Below are positions 1 through 5,503 of a stretch of DNA of 6,087 bases, one piece after another. The stretch comes from Candidatus Iainarchaeum sp. (GTDB taxonomy: Archaea > Iainarchaeota > Iainarchaeia > Iainarchaeales > DTGL01). The notes beneath the pieces are model-generated. The model was not told the DNA's origin, made no database searches, and saw only the letters and a program-made list of their open reading frames with translations. The stretch covers positions 1 through 6,087 of the forward strand of contig JAGHBI010000087.1 in NCBI GenBank assembly GCA_021161055.1, in the 5' to 3' direction. Made by a program: the position numbers and the translations under genes. How positions within the stretch are numbered: the stretch's first letter is position 1; each line of letters opens with the position of its first letter.

Positions 1-1000
1 ATGGAATAGAGTAGGCTCTTGTTCAACAGCTATGAATATTACTTGGAATGGTCGCGATAGGAGAGGAAATACTGTAGCTCCAGGTACATATACAATAAGT
101 GTCAAGGTTTGTGTCAATGGAAGTCCAACAATGTGTACAAATGAAGCATCTGCCAGTGTTGCTGTTACGGGTGCTGCAACCCCTCAGCCCTCACCAGGAG
201 CTGCATGTACAGATTCTGATGCAGGTCTGGATTATAACACAAAGGGGTATGTATATTTCAACGGACAATACTACCATGATTTCTGTTCTGGTGAGCAGTT
301 ACTATATGAACACTATTGCAAGGATGATTCCGTAAAATTTGCTACAGTGTCACCTCCAAGCGGATATATCTGCCAAGACGGGCGTTTTGTTCCTAAAAGT
401 CAGGCATCTCCCACACCAGGAGCAACACCTAGCAATTACTATACTTGCCAGGATACTGATGGAGGGAACGATATATATAATGCTGGAAAGGTCATAGTAT
501 ACAGGCCTAGTGGCAGTGTGTACCGAGAGGTTGGTGAGTATTGCATTAGTGAGGATTGGCTGAAAGAAACTTACTGCACAAAAGCCCAAGCAGAAGCCCC
601 CATTAATATGTACGCATTGGATACAATACCATGCCCAGAAGGATACAAATGCACCTTTGGAGCATGTAGGAAAACAGCCCCATATTCCATTGCGTTACCT
701 GAAAAAGTTTATGCAACTCTTAACGTTAGTTCTACGGAGGCAAAGGTTGGCGAGTTAATTTCCTTTACAATTACTGCTTATGATGCCCATGGAGTTATAA
801 GCGTATATTTACATGATGGCACCTCATGGCACAAATATTCCTGTGATTTGGGCCCCACATGTGAAAAGACAATAACTAAAGCATTTTCCGCTCCAGGAGT
901 ATACCGCTATTATGGCTATGCCTATGGTATTACTGAGGATGGAGAACCAGAAGGCAGCTATACAGATCCCCTATATGTGGAGGTAGTTGTGCATGCGTAA
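1..1000 (+). CDS. Secreted modular protein, FlgD-like Ig domain plus Cys-rich modules (5' end missing)
   Basis: The frame is open from the left edge (first full codon at nt 2) and the methionine at nt 32 lies inside a domain, so this is the 3' part of a longer gene; 332 residues are visible. Residues 11-36 look like the end of a FlgD-type Ig fold (WNGRD at 15-19, then VAPGTYT). Two cysteine-rich modules follow. One starts CTDSD with Cys 69, 95, 106 and 124. The other starts CQDTD with Cys 149, 181, 192, 211, 217 and 222. They are separated by short Pro/Ser/Thr linkers (near 60-67 and 135-145). Residues 235-330 look like a beta-sandwich with a possible disulfide pair (C281, C287). High Cys, Thr and Tyr content and the lack of membrane segments fit an extracellular protein. 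I recall similar C-x-DSDGG modules in uncultured small-genome archaea; no function is known to me. The gene ends 8 nt inside the next one, suggesting co-translation. Confidence 0.8.
   Translation, partial: WNRVGSCSTAMNITWNGRDRRGNTVAPGTYTISVKVCVNGSPTMCTNEASASVAVTGAATPQPSPGAACTDSDAGLDYNTKGYVYFNGQYYHDFCSGEQLLYEHYCKDDSVKFATVSPPSGYICQDGRFVPKSQASPTPGATPSNYYTCQDTDGGNDIYNAGKVIVYRPSGSVYREVGEYCISEDWLKETYCTKAQAEAPINMYALDTIPCPEGYKCTFGACRKTAPYSIALPEKVYATLNVSSTEAKVGELISFTITAYDAHGVISVYLHDGTSWHKYSCDLGPTCEKTITKAFSAPGVYRYYGYAYGITEDGEPEGSYTDPLYVEVVVHA
979..983 (+). promoter_or_regulatory. Ribosome binding site GGAGG for the anchored helical protein
   Basis: GGAGG lies within the end of the upstream coding sequence, 9 nt before ATG 993. 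That is good spacing for ATG 993, too close for the TTG at 987 and too far for the ATG at 1014. It is the main reason for choosing 993 as the start. Confidence 0.7.
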
Positions 1001-1931
1001 GTGTGATCCCAGAATGAAATTTCTTATAATAGCAAGTATTGCTGCTGTCTTCCTAGTGATATGTTACATTTTAGTTTTTTCTCCCCAAAGAACAGCATTC
1101 CCTGAAAAAGGGTCCAACCACGGAGGCTTTATAAGAGAGAAAATCTATAGTATTTTCAATAAGTATAGCAAACCGTTGCCAGTATTTTCAGACAATTTCG
1201 AAAACGTCTTATCTGGATTTGGTCTTATCACAGATATAAATAACGATGAAAAAACCTTGCTTAGCATTCATTCAGAGCTTAAAGCTTTAGAAGATTATGC
1301 CTCGCATGAAGGAGAAAAATCACTTCTGAAAAGCTTCCAAAAACTTATTTTATTGGACTTAAATGTTGTTAAAGCCCTGAAAAGTAATGCTTTTACTAAG
1401 ACAAAAGCCTTGTTCGTCAGTATGGACAATCCAAGTACTTTGTGCGCACAAAACATAGAATCGCTAGCAGAGATCTCAATTCTTTTTGATGATTTGGGCA
1501 AGTTTGGAGAGGAATCTTTAAGGGAATACACCAAATATCCCGATATTTACGGCGGCATTTTTGAAAATGTACGTACGCTCAAAAAATACGCCCATTATAG
1601 CAATGCCTTTACAGACATCTATAACTCCCTTTCCCTCCTTTGTAAAAATTATTTAGATGCTAAAGATGCCATTTCCCTGCTCGATTCTGAAAAAATAGAA
1701 AACCTGTGCAGCTCTGGGCTGATTGAAGAAGAAGCACTCAAAATAGAATCGAAAATTTCTAGAATGACCGAAGAATTAAAAACCATGAAAAAAGCGCTTA
1801 CTGAGCTTCCAACGGAAATTCTCAATGCTATCGGTTTTGAGGAATCAAAGCTTAAACGGCTCAACATTTCGATATCTTTGCTCTTGGAATTTGTCGGTAC
1901 CCTTAAAAGTGGAATGCTTTGCAGTGACTGA
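993..1931 (+). CDS. Single-pass membrane-anchored helical protein of unknown function
   Basis: I do not recognise this 312-residue protein. ATG 993 is preferred because of the GGAGG at 979-983; a TTG at 987 is an alternative. After a short basic N-terminus (MRKCDPRMK), residues 10-30 form one strongly hydrophobic segment (FLIIASIAAVFLVICYILVF) that should act as a signal anchor, placing the remaining 280 residues outside the membrane. That part is almost wholly alpha-helical in character, rich in Leu, Lys, Glu and Ser, with a coiled-coil-like stretch around 244-272 (IEEEALKIESKISRMTEELK and onward). Four scattered cysteines are present (in STLCAQN, LLCKNY, NLCSSG, and MLCSD at the C-terminus). 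It overlaps the secreted Cys-rich protein gene by 8 nt, so the two probably form an operon and may work together at the cell surface. No catalytic motif was found. Confidence 0.75.
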   Translation: MRKCDPRMKFLIIASIAAVFLVICYILVFSPQRTAFPEKGSNHGGFIREKIYSIFNKYSKPLPVFSDNFENVLSGFGLITDINNDEKTLLSIHSELKALEDYASHEGEKSLLKSFQKLILLDLNVVKALKSNAFTKTKALFVSMDNPSTLCAQNIESLAEISILFDDLGKFGEESLREYTKYPDIYGGIFENVRTLKKYAHYSNAFTDIYNSLSLLCKNYLDAKDAISLLDSEKIENLCSSGLIEEEALKIESKISRMTEELKTMKKALTELPTEILNAIGFEESKLKRLNISISLLLEFVGTLKSGMLCSD

Positions 1932-1938
1932 AACCTTT

Positions 1939-1956
1939 ATTATTTAAATAATTTTT
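1939..1956 (+). terminator. AT-rich perfect palindrome with T-run, possible terminator
   Basis: ATTATTTAAATAAT at 1939-1952 is its own reverse complement and runs into TTTTT at 1952-1956, 8 nt after the stop codon of the preceding gene. Archaeal RNA polymerase terminates at T-rich tracts, so this is a plausible end for the two-gene surface-protein operon. An all-AT palindrome could equally be a TATA-like element; the role is inferred from position. Confidence 0.4.
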
Positions 1957-1976
1957 CTACGGGCTGTTACTAGAAA

Positions 1977-1993
1977 TATTCCAAAATGGAATA
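1977..1993. promoter_or_regulatory. 17-bp perfect palindrome, candidate operator upstream of the pyrophosphatase promoter
   Basis: TATTCCA, a 3-nt AAA centre, then TGGAATA form a perfect 7-bp inverted repeat. It sits about 10 bp upstream of the TATA-like box at 2004-2012, where archaeal activators or dimeric regulators often bind. The length and symmetry suit a dimeric helix-turn-helix protein. It could also be the stem of a short hairpin in the upstream transcript. No regulator gene is visible in the window. Confidence 0.4.
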
Positions 1994-2000
1994 GCCGTGG

Positions 2001-2012
2001 AAAGTTTTTAAA
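2001..2012 (+). promoter_or_regulatory. BRE/TATA-like core promoter for the leader RNA and pyrophosphatase
   Basis: A purine-rich AAAG (BRE-like) followed by TTTTTAAA at 2005-2012 is the best archaeal core promoter match in this intergenic region. With the usual spacing of about 25-26 bp from the box centre to the transcript start, transcription would begin near 2034, exactly where the perfect 9-bp stem of the leader RNA begins. A second TATA-like stretch (TTTTTATAT, 2027-2035) would start transcription near 2055 instead and would lose the stem. Confidence 0.45.
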
Positions 2013-2033
2013 CAATTCAATCCATATTTTTAT

Positions 2034-2107
2034 ATGCGGTTCGATGAGGAGCTGACGATGAAACTGAGCTAAGCAATGAAGAATGATGGGCAGCCTAAGA
2101 ACCGCAT
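2034..2107 (+). ncRNA. Candidate structured leader RNA (74 nt) closed by a 9-bp perfect stem
   Basis: ATGCGGTTC (2034-2042) pairs perfectly with GAACCGCAT (2099-2107), enclosing 56 nt rich in GAUGA/CUGA-type purine motifs. Inside, GCUG (2051-2054) can pair with CAGC (2091-2094), extended past a bulged A2050 by G2049-C2095 and G2048-U2096. AGCU (2050-2053) could instead pair with AGCU (2067-2070), so two exclusive folds are possible. A hairpin plus T-run follows directly, then the pyrophosphatase ribosome binding site about 40 nt downstream. This is the architecture of a riboswitch-like leader. Fluoride riboswitches are known ahead of pyrophosphatase genes, and a few segments here (CGAUGAGG, AAACUG, UGAUGG..CCUA) recall that motif, but its required pseudoknot and P2 hairpin do not form convincingly. 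A guide RNA with degenerate C/D boxes is another option. The class is unassigned. Confidence 0.4.
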
Positions 2108-2130
2108 CCAAAATACTATTTGGTGTTTTT
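2108..2130 (+). terminator. Small hairpin plus T-run, possible attenuator or expression platform
   Basis: CCAAA (2108-2112) pairs with TTTGG (2119-2123) across a 6-nt loop, and TTTTT follows at 2126-2130. The hairpin begins on the base right after the 9-bp stem of the leader RNA, so the two helices could stack. Position between a structured element and the gene suggests transcription attenuation, although five base pairs is a weak stem and hairpin-dependent termination is uncommon in archaea. Confidence 0.3.
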
Positions 2131-2146
2131 GCGTTGTTAAATAATC

Positions 2147-2152
2147 GAGGTG
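2147..2152 (+). promoter_or_regulatory. Ribosome binding site GAGGTG of the pyrophosphatase
   Basis: GAGGTG matches the complement of the archaeal 16S 3' end and lies 5 nt before ATG 2158. It fixes the start there rather than at the in-frame ATG codons at 2083/2086, which fall inside the leader RNA and have no such site. Confidence 0.75.
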
Positions 2153-2157
2153 TCTGT

Positions 2158-2691
2158 ATGGTGAAACTAACGGTTGGCAAAAAGGCTCCCAAAGTGGTAA
2201 ATGCTGTTATTGAGATTCCAAAACACAGCAATGTGAAATATGAGGTGCATAAAAAAACAGGAGTAATCTCTGTCAGCAGGTTTTTATACACCGCCACAAC
2301 CTATCCATTCAACTACGGTTTTATTCCGGAGACCCTTGAAAACGATAACGATCCGATAGATATAATGGTTATAAGCGAAGAGGCTGTTGTGCCCGGCTGT
2401 ATTATAGAGGTGAGGCCTATAGGAATGCTTGTTACTGAGGATGAAAATGGCATAGATAACAAGATAATTGCTGTGCCTGCTGAAAAGATAGATCCAACCT
2501 ATAGGCGCATTAAGGATATAAAGCACTTGGATGACCATGTGCTGAGAAGAATAGCACACTTCTTCGAAACATATAAGGAACTTGAGCCAGAGAAATGGGT
2601 TCGAGTTAAAGGATTCCAGAACAAGGATGCAGCGCTCAGACGCATAAAATACTGCATGAAACGATACCAGGAAAAGACTGTTAAAAAGTAG
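2158..2691 (+). CDS. ppa: Soluble inorganic pyrophosphatase, family I
   Basis: Hydrolyses pyrophosphate to two phosphates in the cytoplasm, using Mg2+ and pulling biosynthetic reactions (nucleic acid, tRNA charging) forward. The 177-residue product has the usual length for archaeal and bacterial hexameric enzymes. All active-site residues known from the E. coli enzyme are found at matching spacing: E19, K27, E29, R41, Y49, Y53, the metal-binding signature DNDPIDI with D63, D65 and D68, then D95, D100, K102, and Y139-K140 in HFFETYK. It therefore appears fully functional. The start at 2158 is set by GAGGTG 5 nt upstream. The gene is monocistronic in appearance, with a long leader carrying a candidate structured RNA. 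Its 3' end overlaps the convergent DUF6390-like gene by 11 nt (2681-2691), leaving no intergenic terminator. Confidence 0.97.
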   Translation: MVKLTVGKKAPKVVNAVIEIPKHSNVKYEVHKKTGVISVSRFLYTATTYPFNYGFIPETLENDNDPIDIMVISEEAVVPGCIIEVRPIGMLVTEDENGIDNKIIAVPAEKIDPTYRRIKDIKHLDDHVLRRIAHFFETYKELEPEKWVRVKGFQNKDAALRRIKYCMKRYQEKTVKK

Positions 2692-3412
2692 CTTTCCACT
2701 TTGAGTACGCATTTACAAGCTTAAGGTTTGCAAGCGTATATTTCTTCAGGGCTTTAAGCTGGCTTGCATCTATTTCTTCTATAGCATGATTCCAGTGGAC
2801 TGAAAGAAGCATGCCCTTTTTAGGTTCTTCAATGAATTGGTTGTTTATAAGCATTCTTTTCTCTATGAGCTTCAGCTGGCTTGCTTCATACATCAGTGCT
2901 ATGCTCTTAACCTTAAGCTTGTCTTTTTTTCTTTCGAGAAGTTTGCCCCACTTTATTATGCAGCTATCCAGATTCTTTAAGATAGGTGCAAGCTTTTTTG
3001 TCAGAAACTGTATGAAAAGCACATGGAATGAATGATGCACAAACGCTTTGTCCCTTAGAAACGCTGCCTTTTCCTCCCTTATGCTTGGCGGTAACATCTT
3101 GAAATCTTCCATTATCAATTTTTTGACATCGCTCAGTTGTACATTCTCAAGTAAAGAATTGCCAAGCCAATACGCTTCAACAACGCGCGCATCAAACTCG
3201 TTCAAGGAGCTTGCTTTTGCTATGAGCTTTAGGTAGCTGTACAAACCTTTGAATGTTTGCAACGCTTGCACAACCTCTTTTTCCTTCGCTTTTGAGGGTT
3301 TTTCCAGATAATTTCTGAAAAGCTCTGAGAAATTGCAAGCGCCGCAGTAGCCAAGCATATTTGCAGGCATGGAATATTTGCAAGCTCTTATTAGGCCCTT
3401 ATTTGCGCCCAA
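2681..3412 (-). CDS. DUF6390-like protein
   Basis: This 243-residue soluble, helix-rich protein resembles, from memory, proteins annotated as DUF6390, whose function is unknown to me. Features that fit are MPANMLGYCGAC (15-26), AYWLGN (80-85), HHSFHVLF (126-133), CIIKWGKL (151-158), VHWNHAIEEI (205-214) and KKYTLANLKLVN (223-234). Conserved-looking Cys (C23, C26, C151) and His (H126, H127, H130, H206, H209) residues could bind a metal; this is inference. The start is a TTG at 3412, supported by GGAAGGTG (3425-3418) 5 nt upstream and by the family-like N-terminus; ATG at 3370 (residue 15) would cut into the LGYCG motif region. The gene start lies 22 nt inside the end of the transporter gene, so the two are co-transcribed. 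I have a weak recollection of DUF6390 genes near NiFe-hydrogenase loci, which would suit the neighbouring Mbh-type operon. Confidence 0.6.
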   Translation of the reverse strand: MGANKGLIRACKYSMPANMLGYCGACNFSELFRNYLEKPSKAKEKEVVQALQTFKGLYSYLKLIAKASSLNEFDARVVEAYWLGNSLLENVQLSDVKKLIMEDFKMLPPSIREEKAAFLRDKAFVHHSFHVLFIQFLTKKLAPILKNLDSCIIKWGKLLERKKDKLKVKSIALMYEASQLKLIEKRMLINNQFIEEPKKGMLLSVHWNHAIEEIDASQLKALKKYTLANLKLVNAYSKWKATF

Positions 3413-4311
3413 ATAGGCACCTTCCGCTTAATAGCGCTAAACACATAGGTTATGCCCACAATAAGCACAACACCACAAACAATTAGGAACAAGCCTAAAG
3501 CTTTTTCAAAGCTAAGCGCTTTTCCGAGGAAATAAAAGGAGAGCGTGGCGGTTATAGGTTGTGCTAGCAGCAATATGCTTGTCGCTATATGCACCGGCAC
3601 ATACTTTAAACCATTGTAATAGGTGAAAACATAGAGGAATAAAAGCGCCGAGGTTATGAGCACCCAGGAAAGCTGTGGCATAGTTAATGATAGTGCGGCC
3701 TGCAGACCTTGGGGTATGAACAATACAAGCGCAGCCATCATGAACGCTGACCCGAAAAGCATCCTTGCAAATGCAACCTGTGTTCCTGAAAGTTCCTTAA
3801 GGGCATTTTTTGCAATCACATTTTCTAAGGCCCAGAAAGTTGTTGCAATCAGCACAAGTGCTTCTGCAAACAGATTTACATGCTTGGGAGTAAAGAACAA
3901 ATAATTGCCTGCAAGCAGCATCATAGCGCCAAGTACAAACCTTGAACCTATCTTCTCTTTGAGCATTATAATGGCAAAAATAGTTGCCCACAGGAAAAGT
4001 GTTTTATGGATAAAGCCTGCTGTTGCAGGGCTTTTTAAAAGCGAGAGCGCATAGAAGAAAAGGAGAAAAGGAATACTTCCACCAACAAACCCAATAGCTA
4101 GTAATTTCGCAAAGACGCGTTTTTCAAACATTTTGTAAAGTTGCGAGCGCTCCAAAACAAGGACAGATACTAAAAGTGCAAGTGCAACTATGCTATTTTT
4201 CAGCGTAGTTAATGCAAAGGGGTTCATTCCCTTAACTGCATAGTAGTTTATGAATATGCTGAATCCGCTTACCAGTGCGGTGAGTAAAACGAGTAGAATT
4301 CCTTTTTGCAT
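3391..4311 (-). CDS. DMT-superfamily transporter (EamA type), 10 TM
   Basis: An inner-membrane permease of the drug/metabolite transporter superfamily; the substrate cannot be told from sequence. The 306-residue product has two EamA halves, about 4-140 and 147-290, each with five hydrophobic helices. The first half opens KGILLVLLTALVSGFSIFIN and ends with the typical LKEKIGSRFVLGAMMLLAG; the second contains YYNGLKYVPVHIATSILLLA followed by QPITATL, the classic second-half motif. The length is normal for the family. ATG 4311 is chosen over GTG 4326: a TATA-like AATTAATAAAAAT (plus-strand 4330-4342) is centred about 26 bp upstream of 4311, so the transcript may be leaderless, and the family-typical N-terminus begins there. 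It is the first gene of a two-gene unit, overlapping the DUF6390-like gene by 22 nt, and is divergent from the antiporter operon. Confidence 0.9.
   Translation of the reverse strand: MQKGILLVLLTALVSGFSIFINYYAVKGMNPFALTTLKNSIVALALLVSVLVLERSQLYKMFEKRVFAKLLAIGFVGGSIPFLLFFYALSLLKSPATAGFIHKTLFLWATIFAIIMLKEKIGSRFVLGAMMLLAGNYLFFTPKHVNLFAEALVLIATTFWALENVIAKNALKELSGTQVAFARMLFGSAFMMAALVLFIPQGLQAALSLTMPQLSWVLITSALLFLYVFTYYNGLKYVPVHIATSILLLAQPITATLSFYFLGKALSFEKALGLFLIVCGVVLIVGITYVFSAIKRKVPIWAQIRA
3418..3425 (-). promoter_or_regulatory. Ribosome binding site GGAAGGTG deciding a TTG start
   Basis: On the minus strand GGAAGGTG is followed by 5 nt and then TTG (3412-3410). The site lies in the last codons of the transporter gene and supports the unusual TTG start of the DUF6390-like gene. 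Confidence 0.55.
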
Positions 4312-4328
4312 AGAAAGGGTGAACACCG

Positions 4329-4348
4329 AAAATTAATAAAAATATTAT
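4329..4348. promoter_or_regulatory. Shared AT-rich core of divergent promoters
   Basis: The 76-nt spacer 4312-4387 between the transporter and the antiporter operon has a single AT-rich core (AAAATTAATAAAAATATTAT). Read on the minus strand it gives TTTTTATT centred near 4338, about 26 bp ahead of ATG 4311. Read on the plus strand it would start transcription near 4365, about 20 nt before the mnhE start. Both divergent units are likely driven from this stretch. Confidence 0.45.
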
Positions 4349-4387
4349 CCTGCTTGCTGATATTAGCTGTGATATAGAGGGCTTCTT

Positions 4388-4921
4388 ATGGAAAGCGCGT
4401 ATGAAAACAGGAGTGCATCATTCATTCTTGGGTTCTGCGTAGCTGTTGTAATCTACCTAGTTCTTACCGCTGGCTCAGGTACTTTATTTTTTTGGAGCTT
4501 AGAAGAGCTTTTCCTTGCGATTGTTTCTGGTATTATTGCCGGTCTGGTTACAATGGTGTTTCTTTCAAAGCTCGCTATAGAACCAAGCCTTAAATTCTTC
4601 AATCCAATACGCTGGTTTCTTTTCATTATTTATATTGTTGGGCCGTTCTTCTTTTCGATGGCGAAAGCAAATATTGATGTCGCATACCGCGTGCTTACCG
4701 GAAAGGTGAAACCAGGCATTGTTGTCATAGAGCCAAAGCTGAGGAGCGATTTTAGCATAGCAATGCTGGCAAATTCAATAACGCTCACGCCAGGTACGCT
4801 CACTGTTGATGCAAAGGATGGCAAACTTTTCATCCACTGGCTGAATGTTAAGAGCCCGAAACCTAAGTTAAGCGATGTTTGTTCGAGCTTTGTTTCGTGG
4901 ATAAGGAGGATAGCGGAATGA
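4388..4921 (+). CDS. mnhE: Na+/H+ antiporter subunit MnhE/MrpE (MbhA-like)
   Basis: A small membrane subunit of the Mrp/Mbh-type cation/proton antiporter module. The 177-residue product has hydrophobic helices near 12-28, 41-60 and 74-92, then a soluble C-terminal domain with the family hallmarks: AN-DV-RVLTGK (94-106), KPGIV (108-112), LANSITLTPGTL (127-138) and HWLNV (150-154). The length is slightly above the usual 155-165, owing to the N-terminal extension and C-terminal tail. The ATG at 4388 is preceded by GAGGG (4377-4381) with a 6-nt gap. It is the first gene of the operon and overlaps mnhF by 4 nt (ATGA). In archaeal membrane-bound hydrogenases the equivalent subunit is MbhA. Confidence 0.95.
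   Translation: MESAYENRSASFILGFCVAVVIYLVLTAGSGTLFFWSLEELFLAIVSGIIAGLVTMVFLSKLAIEPSLKFFNPIRWFLFIIYIVGPFFFSMAKANIDVAYRVLTGKVKPGIVVIEPKLRSDFSIAMLANSITLTPGTLTVDAKDGKLFIHWLNVKSPKPKLSDVCSSFVSWIRRIAE
4905..4910 (+). promoter_or_regulatory. Ribosome binding site GGAGGA of mnhF
   Basis: GGAGGA ends 7 nt before ATG 4918 and sits inside the end of mnhE. It supports the short form of MnhF over a 13-residue longer version starting at TTG 4879. Confidence 0.75.
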
Positions 4922-5178
4922 GTGTATTCATTATCGCCAGCGTAGTATTGGGCATCATAGCTTTGATAGCCATAGCGCGCATCATTCTGGGGCCAACTCT
5001 GGCTGATAGAGTTGTGGCTTTAGATGCTACCAATACAATGGCTGTGGCTATCCTTATCCTCTTATCCGCAGAGTTCAGGCAGGCGATGTTCGTAGATATT
5101 GCAATAGTGTATGCAATGCTCTCCTTTATAGGAACCATATACTTTGCAAAATACCTGGAGGCCAACCAAAATGATTGA
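4918..5178 (+). CDS. mnhF: Na+/H+ antiporter subunit MnhF/MrpF (MbhB-like)
   Basis: An 86-residue, three-helix membrane subunit of the Mrp/Mbh antiporter module. It begins MSVFIIASVVLG and shows the family signature RIILGPTLADRVVALD (21-36) and FVDIAIVYAMLSFIGT (58-73), where the conserved Asp residues lie near the membrane cation path. Length is typical (85-95). The start codon overlaps the mnhE stop as ATGA, with a strong GGAGGA 7 nt upstream, so translation is coupled. Its end overlaps mnhG by 8 nt. Confidence 0.95.
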   Translation: MSVFIIASVVLGIIALIAIARIILGPTLADRVVALDATNTMAVAILILLSAEFRQAMFVDIAIVYAMLSFIGTIYFAKYLEANQND

Positions 5179-5503
5179 ACTGTTAATCTATGTGTTCATT
5201 TCAATGGGTTTGCTCTTCCATGTAATAGGTGCGCTAGCATTGCATAGGTTTTTTGATCCATACACAAGGCTTCATGGTTCAACGCTTTGCACAACTTTCG
5301 GTTCGATATTCTTGGCATTAGCTGCGATAATTTATGCCCTGCAAACAGGTTTATTTCCAATAGCTTTACATGTTTTCCTTGCGATTGTATTTTTGATGGT
5401 TACAAATGCAACGGGCGCGCACGCGATAGCGAGAGGCGCTTACCTGCATGGAATAAAACCTAAACGCTTAGCTGTGGATGAGCTCGCAAAGGTGAGGAAA
5501 TGA
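5171..5503 (+). CDS. mnhG: Na+/H+ antiporter subunit MnhG/MrpG (MbhC-like)
   Basis: A 110-residue, three-helix subunit of the antiporter module. The hallmark LHRFFDPYTRLHGSTLCTT (24-42) corresponds to the conserved R-F/L-PD-Y-R-H-A-T-K-TTFG stretch of MrpG; here Lys is replaced by Leu before Cys (STLC). The C-terminus NATGAHAIARGAYLHGIKP (79-97) resembles archaeal MbhC. GGAGG (5157-5161) precedes ATG 5171 by 9 nt, favouring this start over an in-frame ATG at 5144. It overlaps mnhF by 8 nt and the next gene by 4 nt (ATGA). Confidence 0.95.
   Translation: MIELLIYVFISMGLLFHVIGALALHRFFDPYTRLHGSTLCTTFGSIFLALAAIIYALQTGLFPIALHVFLAIVFLMVTNATGAHAIARGAYLHGIKPKRLAVDELAKVRK

Noticed and set aside
2052..2066. 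Hammerhead-like core (CUGACGA followed closely by GAAAC)
   Set aside because: CUGANGA and GAAA are both present but separated by one base, leaving no stem II, and no suitable stems I and III were found.
2042..2098. C/D box guide RNA
   Set aside because: GAUGA and CUGA motifs occur, but the candidate terminal boxes are degenerate (UCGAUGA, CUAA) and the spacings to internal boxes do not leave proper guide lengths.
2034..2107. Fluoride (crcB) riboswitch
   Set aside because: Some short segments and the gene context fit, but the GGCG/CGCC-type pseudoknot and the P2 hairpin of the consensus cannot be drawn here. Kept only as an unassigned structured RNA; a covariance-model search would decide.
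2034..2107. tRNA of about 74 nt with a paired acceptor-like end
   Set aside because: There is no T-arm GTTCRA motif, no D-arm and no anticodon arm in the interior; only the terminal stem resembles a tRNA.
2083..2157. Extended N-terminus of the pyrophosphatase from an upstream ATG
   Set aside because: The extra 25 residues lie in the structured leader, have no ribosome site, and the canonical enzyme length and active-site numbering fit a start at 2158.
1944..2297. Minus-strand 117-codon open frame across the intergenic region
   Set aside because: It runs antisense through the leader RNA and the start of the pyrophosphatase gene, has a composition unlike a real protein, and no ribosome site was seen.
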